Source: Thalassia testudinum
Lineage: Eukaryota; Streptophyta; Magnoliopsida; Alismatales; Hydrocharitaceae
NCBI GenBank assembly: GCA_037157565.1
Contig: JAZHRO010000054.1
Coordinates: 13,871,501-13,935,500 of the forward strand
DNA: 64,000 nucleotides
Direction of reading: 5' to 3'
Part shown: positions 47,437 to 58,311 of the stretch, piece by piece
How the letters are laid out: the number at the start of each line of letters is the position of its first letter
Numbering within the stretch: position 1 is the first letter of the stretch
Position numbers and translations under genes: made by a program
The notes under the pieces: generated by a model
The model's database searches: none
What the model saw: the letters and a program-made list of their open reading frames with translations, nothing else
What the model was told of the DNA's origin: nothing

Positions 47437-50340
47437 AATAAAGCTATTGTCGGCAGGCAATAATTGTACAAGGTTCTTCTCACGGCCTTGCAGAAAGTTA
47501 GGATGCAAATACGAAGTCAAACCTTGTATCGCAAGGTAATAGTTCCATACAGTTTGAAATTAGCTATTAAGTTGTATGTTCTTTTTTTGTGGGTCAAATT
47601 CTAGATTCTTTTCTATTTGATTGTACATTGTGATTACTGATCCAGCAATCTTAAATATGAATCGTAACCATTCCTGTTATGCTCTTCAGTCTGTTTTTGT
47701 TAACCTTGATATTAAGCATCCTATCACTTCATCTGTTTCTTCTGTACCCTTCAACGGTTGCAAAACCGAGATTCATTTGCAGAAAATCCTAAAAAAGCAT
47801 ACTACTGGGAGCTTGTTTCTGGATTGTATTCTTTGTTTTGTCTGACTAACCCAAACACTAGTGGGTCCAATTTTTCTCTTTTAAATTTACAAGTATGAAA
47901 GTCCACTACATCCCTTGGATCTTGCTTCCAACTTCCCAGATCCTTGCAAATACAAAAGATCCCTTCTCCCACTAAAAATGGCAAAGTGAAAAAAGAATAA
48001 AATAAAGCAAAATGTCAGCATGGCTAGCTAGGATTCTGGGAACTCATTTTTAACCCATATGTTTTGTAATAGCCACACCTTCATCTTTATATCCCGAGAC
48101 ACCTTAATACTTGAACATTGTCATCCAGCTGATCGAGCATATCATCTTCTGTGTAACAATCCTGTGAATGTGATACTTCCAAATGCTTGAATTCTTTTAA
48201 AGAAAACAAAGACTTTCCTATTTCAGAAGTGTCTTAAGAAAGAAAGAAGTATGATCGAGCTTTTTGATGCTATATATTTATCCCTTTCATTTCGATTTCT
48301 TTGAAGGTCCTTAATTTCATGTTTTGGCTGCTTTGATGATTGAAATGGTCCGAAATTAAAATTGATATCATTTTTTATGTGACTATAAATCAAGTATCTC
48401 TCTCTCTCTCTCTCTACTTATAGATGCTAAGGTAACATGAATAAGTGAACATTTCTCTTCGCAGGGTTATTTCTGCAAGCAGGTTAGGATATGGCTGTGT
48501 CCTCTACCTTGAACATGGGGGTGACAGTTGAGATTATTAGTCCACTATTGATATTTGCAAGGAATGTATGTTTACTAGATAACCAAAATTTCTTGTCTTG
48601 AAAAGTTTCTGGCTATTTTCAAGTTGTCCTGTTTGGAACTTTCGTAATGAGTTTTCGAGGCCTTATACGATATGGATTTGCATTTTTTCTTCTTTTAATT
48701 CTACCAAATTTTGGAGTATTCCCGCCCCATTTGAGTCGTTACATGGTGTCTATCTCATGCAATGCATTGTTACTATGCTGCTATCTTTGATGATATTCTC
48801 CTACTTCCATTTGACCACGTCCTGATTGAGAAGCACTAGCCTTAGCTACTTGTGGGGTTTGGCCCATGTAGACACAAAGAACAAATTTCAGCCTAGTTGG
48901 GGTATATTCCTACATATTCCTTGCTTGCAGAAGAGATCTGGTTGGCATACTCCAACCAGTATTCTGACGAGCCCATATGCATCATGTTCTTTATATGCAG
49001 TGTTATTCAAAAAGTTATTGGCATTTATGGGGAATTGGCTTTTGTTTAATATTCTTGCACTCGTGATCTCTTTTGAGCTAGGGTCAGGCTTAGGCTTAAA
49101 GTCATCAAGCTGGCCTAAACCTCAGTCCAATCACCCGTGGACTGGGATTAGGTTCGGTTTTGTTGGCCCAGCCTAGTGTAGAGCCAACCAAGCCCAAGAA
49201 ATCCTTCTCCATTCTCTACCACTAAAATACCTCTCTTGTTTCCTCCCCACCCCAAACCTACACCAACTTTCTCCCTCCTTTCATGAAATTGAGACAATTG
49301 GTAAGACAAATGTGCGTTATATATCTGATCAAATAATTTTTAGAGAGATAATACTTAATAATAAGATAGACAGTTGCCCTATGGGTTGATCTAGGTTGGC
49401 CTAAGCATTTTGGCCGGTGAATGCGACAATGGCTAAACTCTAAATCTTAAACCCTAAAGTTAGAGTATTTTTCAAGGTTGGCCCAACACGCCCAACCCAA
49501 CCTTGAAGGGGTCTGTATACCATGTAACTTTATGCTCAACACTATGCTTCTCTAGTGCTATTTCTCCCCCTATATTCGTTGGCCTCACCTGCATTTTTAA
49601 CTCCCTCCACACCATCAATAGAGATTGGCTGAACTTAACAAGGGGATGCATCTTCCTCCCAGGACCTCCTTGTTTCCCTACCTTGTTGCCGACAACTAGG
49701 GCAATCAAGCCCAAAAAGTTGAGCCTAGTCTAGTTCAACCTTGGCTTAATAAGCCCAACGCCTTGGCTCAAACTTGACTCGTTAAGGTATCGTGTTCGGC
49801 TTGCAAGCCTTAACAAGCTTGAACCTAAGCCCAAATTAGCTTATCAAGCGCAAGTTTTTTTCTACAAACCCAGATACAATTTGCTGGAGATGCAAAGTCC
49901 AACCAACATAATATTCCAAGTGTCAATAGGTTAGCACATTTATATATTCTAAACTCACATATACTTTTATCAAGCCATTAATAAGCCTACATTATTGAAA
50001 TATGTCATAGATGGAATTGAAACTCGTGTTCTTTGGTTACCATGAACAAGACTTAATCGGTTGTGTTACAACTTGCTATTCTAAATGCATATACGTACTC
50101 ACATAACCCAAATGTATACCGAGTTGAGCCAAAGTAGGCTTGATATCCTACGTGATGAGGCTACTTAGCCTCGACTTATTAGCCTATCAAGCTAGAATCG
50201 CAAGCCCTTGCTGAATTGAACCAAGGCGAAACAACCCTATAACAACCTTCTCCTACACGTATCAACTTTTATTTGTGCATTCTTTTTTCTTCATATCGTT
50301 GGACCATCCATGTCTTCAGACCAAGGATGCAAACAAAGAT
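47437..50340. other. YAE1 3' region and intergenic repeat-like DNA
   Basis: 3' UTR followed by unassigned sequence. A (TC)n run lies at 48397-48415. From about 49075 to 50220, words such as AAGCCCAA, GGCCTAA and TTGGCC recur at intervals in both orientations, as in degenerate non-autonomous DNA transposons. No intact gene was seen. Confidence 0.4.
48397..48415. repeat. (TC)n microsatellite
   Basis: Uninterrupted TC dinucleotide run in intergenic DNA. Confidence 0.85.
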
Positions 50341-50565
50341 CCACTTTGGTGTGGACATAAGGAACTTCTAACTTTGCATTTTGCTGACGGCAAATTCTTT
50401 CAATGAGGAGGCAAAGTGACCCAAATGAGCTATAGATGTATTTTTACATGAAATAGATGCACTTTGATGTGGGCATACGAGCCTTCTGACGTTGCATATT
50501 GTTTCAATCGGGGAGGCAAAATGATTTGAATCAGCTGCAAATGTATTTTTAAAGCAAATCTTAAT
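50341..50565. repeat. Imperfect tandem duplication, ~110-bp unit
   Basis: Unit 1 (50341-50455) and unit 2 (50459-50565) share CACTTTG(G/A)TGTGG, CTTCTnACnTTGCAT, TTTCAATnnGGnGGCAAA and ATGTATTTTTA in order. The two units have drifted clearly, so the duplication is old. Confidence 0.65.
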
Positions 50566-51249
50566 CTTCTTGTGACTTGTGAGACCAACCTTCCAAGATG
50601 ACACTGCAACAATATATTCTTAAACCTTTCAAGCTTGAATGTTTACTTAATGGTACAAGTAATTCTTTTGCACCATTGTCATACCATTCTATCTGGATAA
50701 GACAACCGTGAGAAATTTGAGCATTCTCAGATTCTTAGGGCCCATTTACATAACTGGTTAACCTTCTTTCAGGAGGTGAACAGATGAATAAAGGCCTGTT
50801 GGCCGTTACGACCTGATTACATAACAGGTTATCCCCCCTCTCTAGGGAATAAACCCATTTACCTCGGGGGTTGGATAAACATCAATTAGGTATTTAATTG
50901 GTGTTACACTCAATACGTGTACGATGGAGGACTGGAAGTTATCCCCAGTTTTCTTTACTGAGATCAAGGGATATCCCCTATTCCAAGTAAGCACAAACAA
51001 GGGAAAGCCCCTACTCTAAAGTAAACACAAACCAAGGGTATCACCTGTTCTACATTTGCTAACCCTTGCCATAAATTAGGCCTTAGCTTTGGTTAAATCA
51101 TGTGTAACTTGACAACTAAGCACCTGCGACTTAGCCTCGACAATCCATGGCTGTAACACCTGCAATTCCAATTTTGCCGGGGATTCATGAATAGAGCCAA
51201 ACAATATACCCTGGTTTCATATATACAATTACGTCTTCATACGTACACG
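50566..51249. other. Intergenic DNA, 3' side of the TPR-like gene
   Basis: Contains sequence at 50740-51070 with several GTTATCCCC/GGGGTT-type blocks, similar in style to 10880-10960 and 42880-43030; these may be copies of one short element. No gene was seen. Confidence 0.35.
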
Positions 51250-54200
51250 TCACCAACCTGAAAAAGATGGACCTTTCTGTGCAGCAAGGGACACAATAAG
51301 AACAATGGGCGATAGAAGAAATAAGATGTATGGTATAATCTCTAGTAAGGAGTCATTATCCAGTTCTTCTTGTCTTGCACCATAACCATAACCAGTTTCA
51401 TTGTCGAGCAAGGCTGCGAAGTAGTTTTCATAGTCCGTTGTCTTGGAGTCCAACAAATTTGATATATTCATCATTTGCATTACCTGAAACCAAATGTACA
51501 TGCGACTAAAGCCAGGGGAGTAGCAATGATCAACATTAACAGGGAAGTTCGGATTGTTGCACATTTCAGAAACTCCATTGGATTTAAAATGGAACTTTGA
51601 GTTTGATACGTGGGATTCTTTTAGCAGTTTGGGGGAAATTAGAATGAAAGAAGAGGTTCCAACACCTGGAAGCCAAACACGAACTGCCTTGCTTTCTTGC
51701 TCACTGCAACATTGGGATGTGACTCGAGCTTCTCATACATTACTTCAGCCTCGTCATGCCTGTGGTTATGCATTATAAGGGATCGATCATATGATAAGAC
51801 TTTCATTTGAGCTCTGTCTGATAAAAACAATAACGCAAAAAACAAAAAATCAGAGTTCCAGCCTCCAGCGTGATGTCATCTATCTTTCAACACTTTGATT
51901 ATTTTCTTCAAAACTCAAGATGCATGTGGACGACCTGTTACCATAACACTGCCCTAGAGAGAGCAAGATCTATTAATACCGTGAATGGTCAGGATTAGTA
52001 TATGACTGAAAAGTTGTCATAAACCATATAACCATACTGGTTCTACCTTTTAGCCACTAGAGCTTATGTTAGAGGAGAACATTTGAAATCTGCTCCATAG
52101 AATGGTATCGGATGGCTACTACTCAACACAAGGTTATTTTCTGTGGTTAAGCCCGTGATTTTCTTATGCACCCGTCTGCACTAAAGGAAGTTCCATACAG
52201 AGTAGCTAACCCAGAATTTGCCATGTTCTTAAGATTGCTTTTTGTGTTTGGTGTGGAAGTTCCAGCAGAAATAGCTTTCCTAGGAACTCAGCCACTTATT
52301 CTGGTTTTAGCTTCTTCCACCATTCCCCATGGAATAGAGTTATTCCATCCACTTATTCTATGATTTGGCATAAGCCACACCCACTAATAACAATACCCTA
52401 CTGAATTAAATCATATTTAAATTCAAATTTATTTCTTGACTTCAATCCTTATTCCGAGAGGAGCCGCATCCCACCATCCAATTACAAAGAATGGGATATC
52501 CCAAAGATCTGATCTAACTGTATTAGTTTCTAGAATGGATTTCTTCTGTGTAACACTAATCGATAGGGCCTCATTGACAAGTGATGCAAGATCTCGTGCA
52601 TTGAAACCCATGGTTATGTATCCAAATCTCTGAGTATGGAACATTTTCTTTTGCAAGTGAAATCCCCCAGTAGATGAAAGAATGAAAAAGCGCTTTTGTT
52701 GTGAAATAAGAAGCTTTCATATCTTAATGAATGTATTTCATTTATCCAAAGCTATGAAAGTGGGTTCCACTTTTCGGGGAATGAGCTGAAGCAATAACAA
52801 GAATACTTCTAGTGGAACATCCTTCATAATCCTTGGAGAGATAGTTCACTAATAGACCATGGGATAAATAACTTGACTCCTTTACATACAGATCATGAAT
52901 CCATCCTCATTCCGTCTAATTCCATTTTTTAACTTAACATATTTGAATTTGGATTATAAAATAGGTTGTAGCATTCCATAATACTAACGTGCTGGACTTC
53001 AGAAAGAATAATTTCTTACAGATGGAAAATCCAGTTTACAAGTCTTCACTGGTTTAGTACATTGAACATACGAACTATGAGGTTAGAAGCAGCTAATACT
53101 TACAAACTATATCTAATGTGTTTGCATGGGTTCACAGATGACAAATTTAGCAATCAATACAAATGTTCGAGTACAACATCAAATGCTTCAGTACCTACAG
53201 AGTGAATCTTGACATATGGCCCATTGCAGAGCAGCCAAACCATGAAGTTCGCTCTGCAGAATGAGAACCCATAAAATAAAAAAAAGCAACGGAATATGAA
53301 TGTTTTATAATAAATGAACATGAGCTAGTCTAAGACTGACATTTTGGATAATTATTGGGTTATGTTTAAAAAAAAAAGAATTATTGGGTTATGTTGTTTA
53401 CATCAGTTTCATCAAAGATAAGTACCCTGACGATGAGGAAAGAGATAGATGCCAAGCATGTGCATCTGCTATTATTTAAAATGTGAACTACCTACAGAAA
53501 CAAAGAAACAAAACTCTTATTCTCTTGTAGTTGGGATGGCCTTCGACAAGGGAAACCTCCTCAGACAATGAAGGTTCTAACAATAAAGCTAGGAAAAAGG
53601 TTATGTGGTGGATATCCCACCTAAGGTATGTTTCCAAATATAGTGCATGGGTTATAACGAGGTAAGTGAAGTTTCCAATGCAAATACAGCTTTTAATGGA
53701 AAACAAAACTAAACTACTAATTTCACTTTTCTACTCATAACATGTCAACTCACACTTCATGTCATTTCCATCATCAACAAAAGATAACAATAAAACCAAC
53801 TCAACCTCAAACATAAACCAAATAAACTACAAATTCTAATTCTCTATTTACAACACATCAACTTGCCCAGTACCAATTGTTCATCCTACCTTTAGACCAA
53901 ACACTTTTTTTGAACCTTTATTTGTTCTTTTCAATTTTGTTTCTTTCTAAATTACAGAGATATGCTTTAGGTAGTTAAAGATTTGATGGGAAATGATTTG
54001 TTTCCTTTATGAGTAGAAGTAGGATTGGCTTCTCTACATAAAGGAACCAAATTCCATGTATTCTTCTTTGAAATTTCATAATAAAAGTTCTCTAGTTTCT
54101 TAAATTTCCACATGATATTAGAGTAGGTTCATCCAAGGACTCCATGTCTTTCAACATACCCTAGGGGCATTGTAGGCCCCCTTTTTGCCTTAGGAAGCGC

Positions 54201-57200
54201 GTCTGATCCCTTGGCTAGTGTTGGCGACACCATGCACCACCAAGTATCACCTAAAGATTGCCAAGGCATGTTGCTTGGCCTATCTCCTCTCCATCGCCAA
54301 TTAGAGTGGGACCAAGTTGGTCCCTACTCATCGTGTAGGCCCCCTTCTATTGAGCAGCATCCATGCTGCAAGGTTGGGGCAATGCCATGCAGCAAGTTGT
54401 TGAACCAATTTTTTGACCTAGTTCATGATCCAGTCATCGGTTTTCGCTTCACGTGTGTGAAACGAGTACGTTGTTGGTGCCACGGCGGAAGGAGATTTTT
54501 TGAAAATGACTTTTTGCGACCAAGATCTCGGTCTTGATATTTGTTCAAGGTGATCTTGGTTGGGCCTTGGTACTATCTACCCAACTTGTATCTATTCTGA
54601 AAGAAAGTTCTGAAGCCTTGGACTGTGTGATCAACATTAAAGACGCTAATGAGTGGTAGCGAAACTAAACGACAAGCTCAACCCCATTTGTAAATGCTCG
54701 ATGCCAATTCTCCACTTCTACTAGTATCAAGAGGTTTTTCTTTGGTGGTAGGTGACTGTCAGTGCTTGGAAACGTACCCTGGACAAGTATCTAAATCAGT
54801 TCAATTTCAGTTTCAGTTTCAGTTCAGCACCAGTGTTAGTTGATCAATCTATAAGTTCAGTTTAAGTACTTCATATCAATGCTTAATTTTGACTCTCCTT
54901 TTGGATGCCAAAGTATGTGCATGATCAAGTTTGCATATGTGCTCCAACCACAACTACATTAGATGAGAGGAGTGTCTACAAGTGCACTACTCTTATAAAT
55001 TGGGCGTGCATGCTCCAACTTAGGGGGCGAGTTAGAGAAAAACAGAAATTTGGAATTAAAATTATCTCCTTATTATGTTATTTCATATTTTATTTATTTT
55101 AAAATTATAGAGATATGCTTTAGGTAGTTACAGATTTGATGAGATATGATTTGTTTCCTTTATGAGTAGAAATAGGATTGGCCCTCTCTATATATAGGGA
55201 CCAAACTCCATGTATTCTTTTTTAAGATTTCATAATAAAAGTTCTCAAATTTCTTAAATCTCCACAAAAAGGAAAAACATTTATGAGCCTAAATCATGAA
55301 GAATCTCTTAAAAGTGTTTTTCTATGCAAATGTTTCTATTTTCTCTATGCAAATGCTTTTCTATGCAGGTGTTACTTATAGAGCAATATGATTATCAAAG
55401 GAATCTCCCTTTTCTTGTAAGCTCCAACTAGAATTTTTTTTTTTTTTTGAAAAGCTCCAACTAGAATTTGGAGCATGATTACTTATACGACATGGTTTTT
55501 GGTCAGGTTTTGAGAAACCAACTAGAATTTGAACTAATTTGTATCACTGTTGGTAGATTGAATCCACATATTAGGAGCTTAAGGTTCAGCAACAAATAGG
55601 ACCAGCTAACACAGACCTTGGTTAGCCAGGCCAATTCTGATCTAGCTGACTCTTTCAAACCTTTCTCACTTGGCTATTTACAAGCTTCAAATTATAAGAA
55701 CTATAAGCTCCAAAAATCAACAATTGTACTTAGGACATTGATACCTGAAAGTCCAAAGTTTTCATTATTTTCTCATAGTACGGCAATGCTTCACGAAGTT
55801 TCCCATCATCCATCAATTGATCTCCATCCTTTAATGCCTGAAATGAGTGTCTGGAAGCTCATGATACTGAAATTTCCAGCTTAATGTAAAACATTTCTAT
55901 CATTCTTTTTTAAAAAAAAACTACCATTCAGCTTTTCTGTACCTTCTCACATTCAGATTTTACTTTCGGGTCAATGTTTAAGAAAGCCTCTTTCTTATAT
56001 CTTGCAATCAGTTCCCTAGTGTGAGCTTCTCTGGCAGCTTTAACTTCAGCTGTTTCAAGCTCTTCCCCAGGACGGATGTTTCTTCCACCACCAAACTTAT
56101 AATAGAAAAGTAGATGTCTGAGATTATATGCCATAGAGCCAAGAATTGGCATCGGCTGACGGGCATGCATAAGTATGCTGTTAAAGCTACCAGCATTTAT
56201 AATTTATGACAAGTAAAGGTTAATATTTTAAATCACTTAAATATTTTTGTTGTTTGAGTCATTAGATTCCTATATAAAAGACCAGATAACATGCTCCAAA
56301 AAAAAAGACACTTTGGCAAGATTTTGAAGTATTGGCTAATGCTAACCAAGTAATTAGTTAACAATAATTAGAGTAGATTCAAGATCTTAGATGTCCAGTG
56401 CACAAGAATAGACAGGTGAGATTTCTATAAAGGAGCACATGGTTATGGTTGACAGAAGAATCCCTGTTTTGTTTTTGAAAGGGAGCAGAATCCTAATTAT
56501 TCAAGGGGGTTATCACATACTTAGCCCTGTATATATTTGATATAAAACATATTCTTGTATATTCCATGTTTATATAACACAGTGCATTTTTACACACTAT
56601 ACCCCTTCATTGAACTCCACCAAGAAAAAGTTATTTTGAATGATTAGTCCAAAAGGAAAAGCCTTTTCTTGCAAAAAGGTCCTCCTTACATTCAAGGAAG
56701 GGTTTGAAAAGTTACACATAAAATAGCAACAATAAATCCCTAGTTCCCTACTACACTAAAATAAAAATGAGTTTAACATTCGATGCAAATCCATATTATG
56801 TGAATATAAAACTTAAAGAATAATGTATTATAGCAAGTTAAGATATAATGAGTGTGTGCCCATTAGGAAATACATTGGATAGCTTAAAAATCCAAAATGT
56901 CTCTAAAGCCATCCCACATATTTATGAAAGTCAACAATTATGGTTAATATCTATATATCCTACTAAGGCATTATAAAACAAACTGTACCGACATAGTATC
57001 ACATTGTCAAACTTAGTATCCATATGTATTTCAAGAAAACCATGCTCCTAACTCCTAATTACATATGCCTAAAAGTTATAATGCATTAGAAACATGTGGC
57101 AGGGAACGGGCATTTAAGAATGACAAATAGTTTAATGAAACATCAATCAGCATGCACCTTATGTCCTTGAGACAATAAACTGTTAATACCAGAAGGAACA

Positions 57201-57966
57201 AGATAATGAGGGTGGAACAGAATGTTTTCAGCATGAATAAATCATTTATTTCTTATCAATGATCTATGGATGAGAAAGCTGGAGCTGATTGCTTTCAGCA
57301 TCACCATATCAAATTAATTCCAAACTCTGTACAATCTTTTATAAAGAAAGTGGTAGGAAGGACTAAACTTGCATGGCTTTTCTAAACAATAATCACTCTC
57401 GGAAGAATTGCTTACTGAACTGCAAATTGATCTACATTGTTAATGAATTCTGAAAAGAAAATCACTTCCATCATATATAACTGAGTTCCAAAAAATAACA
57501 TATAACCTGAAAAATCATAAAGCAATTTATGTACTCGCAAGATCGAAATGCCAGATATGATCAAAAAGGCCAGAGGATTCCATGGCACTATATCAATCAA
57601 GCGCAGATATACTTACAGTTTTGGAGATATTTTCAGGCCGTGGAAAAACTCCCCACGTCAAAACCTTAGGCTTGTACAAGCCCGAAGGATTATCCTCAGT
57701 ACTCAGCGCCGTCTCAGTTGATTTTGTATTTCCAAATTTGGTAGGGTCTCCAACAATAATCTTTACCTCTGGAAAACCTTCTCGCAAGGAAGTATCCACA
57801 ACTGGAGCTAAATCAGGTGGAGACCCTCTTTTCTTTTTCTCGTCAGGAGAATCAAGCCCTGTGAAATCGATTTTGGAAACAGACGCCTCACTCTCAACAG
57901 AATAATTCTCTTCAGTGGCCTCATCTCTTGAGTTGTTGGAGTTGTTTGTTTGGATCCCCTGTGGTC
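51250..57966 (-). CDS. TPR-like, probably plastid membrane protein; 3' six exons (5' end outside window)
   Basis: Exons in transcript order: 57966-57617, 56095-55943, 55837-55745, 53253-53195, 51759-51666 and 51483-51250, all phase-consistent, giving about 327 residues. The first exon is acidic and low-complexity, then conserved ([20 protein letters not shown]). It is followed by [17 protein letters not shown], a TPR-like helical region ([20 protein letters not shown], then [20 protein letters not shown] and [11 protein letters not shown]), and [10 protein letters not shown] hydrophobic segment near the C-terminus ([20 protein letters not shown]) suggests a membrane anchor. I recognise this as a conserved green-plant protein but cannot name it; plastid location is inferred. 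The first visible exon starts in mid-codon after TTTTCTAG, so at least one upstream exon lies beyond 64000, across the LINE. Introns hold an LTR element and small insertions. Confidence 0.75.
52440..52650 (-). pseudogene. Possible fragment of an FtsH-like AAA protein in an intron
   Basis: Inside the intron between exons 53195 and 51759. The minus-strand frame includes [20 protein letters not shown], which resembles the AAA-lid helix of FtsH-type ATPases (GFxxxDLxxLVNEA). It has no flanking Walker or protease motifs and no splice logic linking it to this gene, so it would be a captured or retro-copied scrap. The match is short and could be chance. Confidence 0.3.
53350..53396 (+). mobile_element. 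Poly(A)-only retroinsertion with ~17-bp target duplication
   Basis: AATTATTGGGTTATGTT at 53350-53366 repeats at 53380-53396, with only TAAAAAAAAAAAG-like sequence between. It lies in an intron of the TPR-like gene. Confidence 0.6.
53924..55266 (+). mobile_element. Small LTR retrotransposon (TRIM/Copia-like) in an intron
   Basis: Direct repeats 53924-54112 and 55079-55266 share GAGATATGCTTTAGGTAGTTA, TGATTTGTTTCCTTTATGAG and CATAATAAAAGTTCTC. The left repeat is followed at once by TGATATTAGAG (54113), two changes from the initiator-Met tRNA site TGGTATCAGAG. A purine tract AGGGGGCGAG lies before the right repeat at 55022-55031, as a polypurine tract would. About 0.95 kb of internal DNA has no recognisable gag or pol. 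The LTRs may begin up to about 50 bp further left than stated. Confidence 0.7.
54799..54834. repeat. Short (TTTCAG)n repeat
   Basis: Several near-perfect TTTCAG units in the interior of the small LTR element. Confidence 0.7.
55419..55468 (-). mobile_element. Tail-only LINE insertion with 18-bp target duplication
   Basis: AAGCTCCAACTAGAATTT at 55419-55436 is repeated at 55451-55468, with only a T run and GAA between. On the minus strand this is TTC plus poly(A), the last bases of the local LINE family (TTTTTCAAAA). It sits in an intron of the TPR-like gene. Confidence 0.7.
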
Positions 57967-58180
57967 CTAGAAAACTCAAATTGATCAGAGCATGAACTGA
58001 CTTATAGAAAGATCATGCGAAGATCATAAAAAGTGAATGAGCTATTCGACTGCCGGTTGTTGACCCCTATTTAATAAGCACGTGAAGGATTAGAGTTGTT
58101 CGGAGAAAACAAAGATGGTATGAAAAAACATAATGGATTGGAAGAAGATATGCTGATTAGGAATGGGTAGTTAACAGTAC

Positions 58181-58196
58181 CATCGATAGCAACCTT
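58181..58196. repeat. Left target-site duplication of the large LINE
   Basis: CATCGATAGCAACCTT here and CATCTATAGCAACCTT at 63863-63878 match at 15 of 16 positions and bracket the LINE's poly-T and 5' end exactly. Confidence 0.75.
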
Positions 58197-58311
58197 TTTT
58201 TTTTTTTGAAAAAGGAAAGGGTAGTTATCACTCACAAGGTAGACCCAAATATATAAATTATAGAATCAATAATCACCGCCAATACATCAGGCAGACCCCA
58301 AGGTCCCCCAC

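Noticed and set aside
56454..56500. Possible fifth tail-only insertion (T-rich stretch then GAAAGGGA between two AGAATCC words)
   Set aside because: Direct repeat of only 7 bp is too short to separate from chance.
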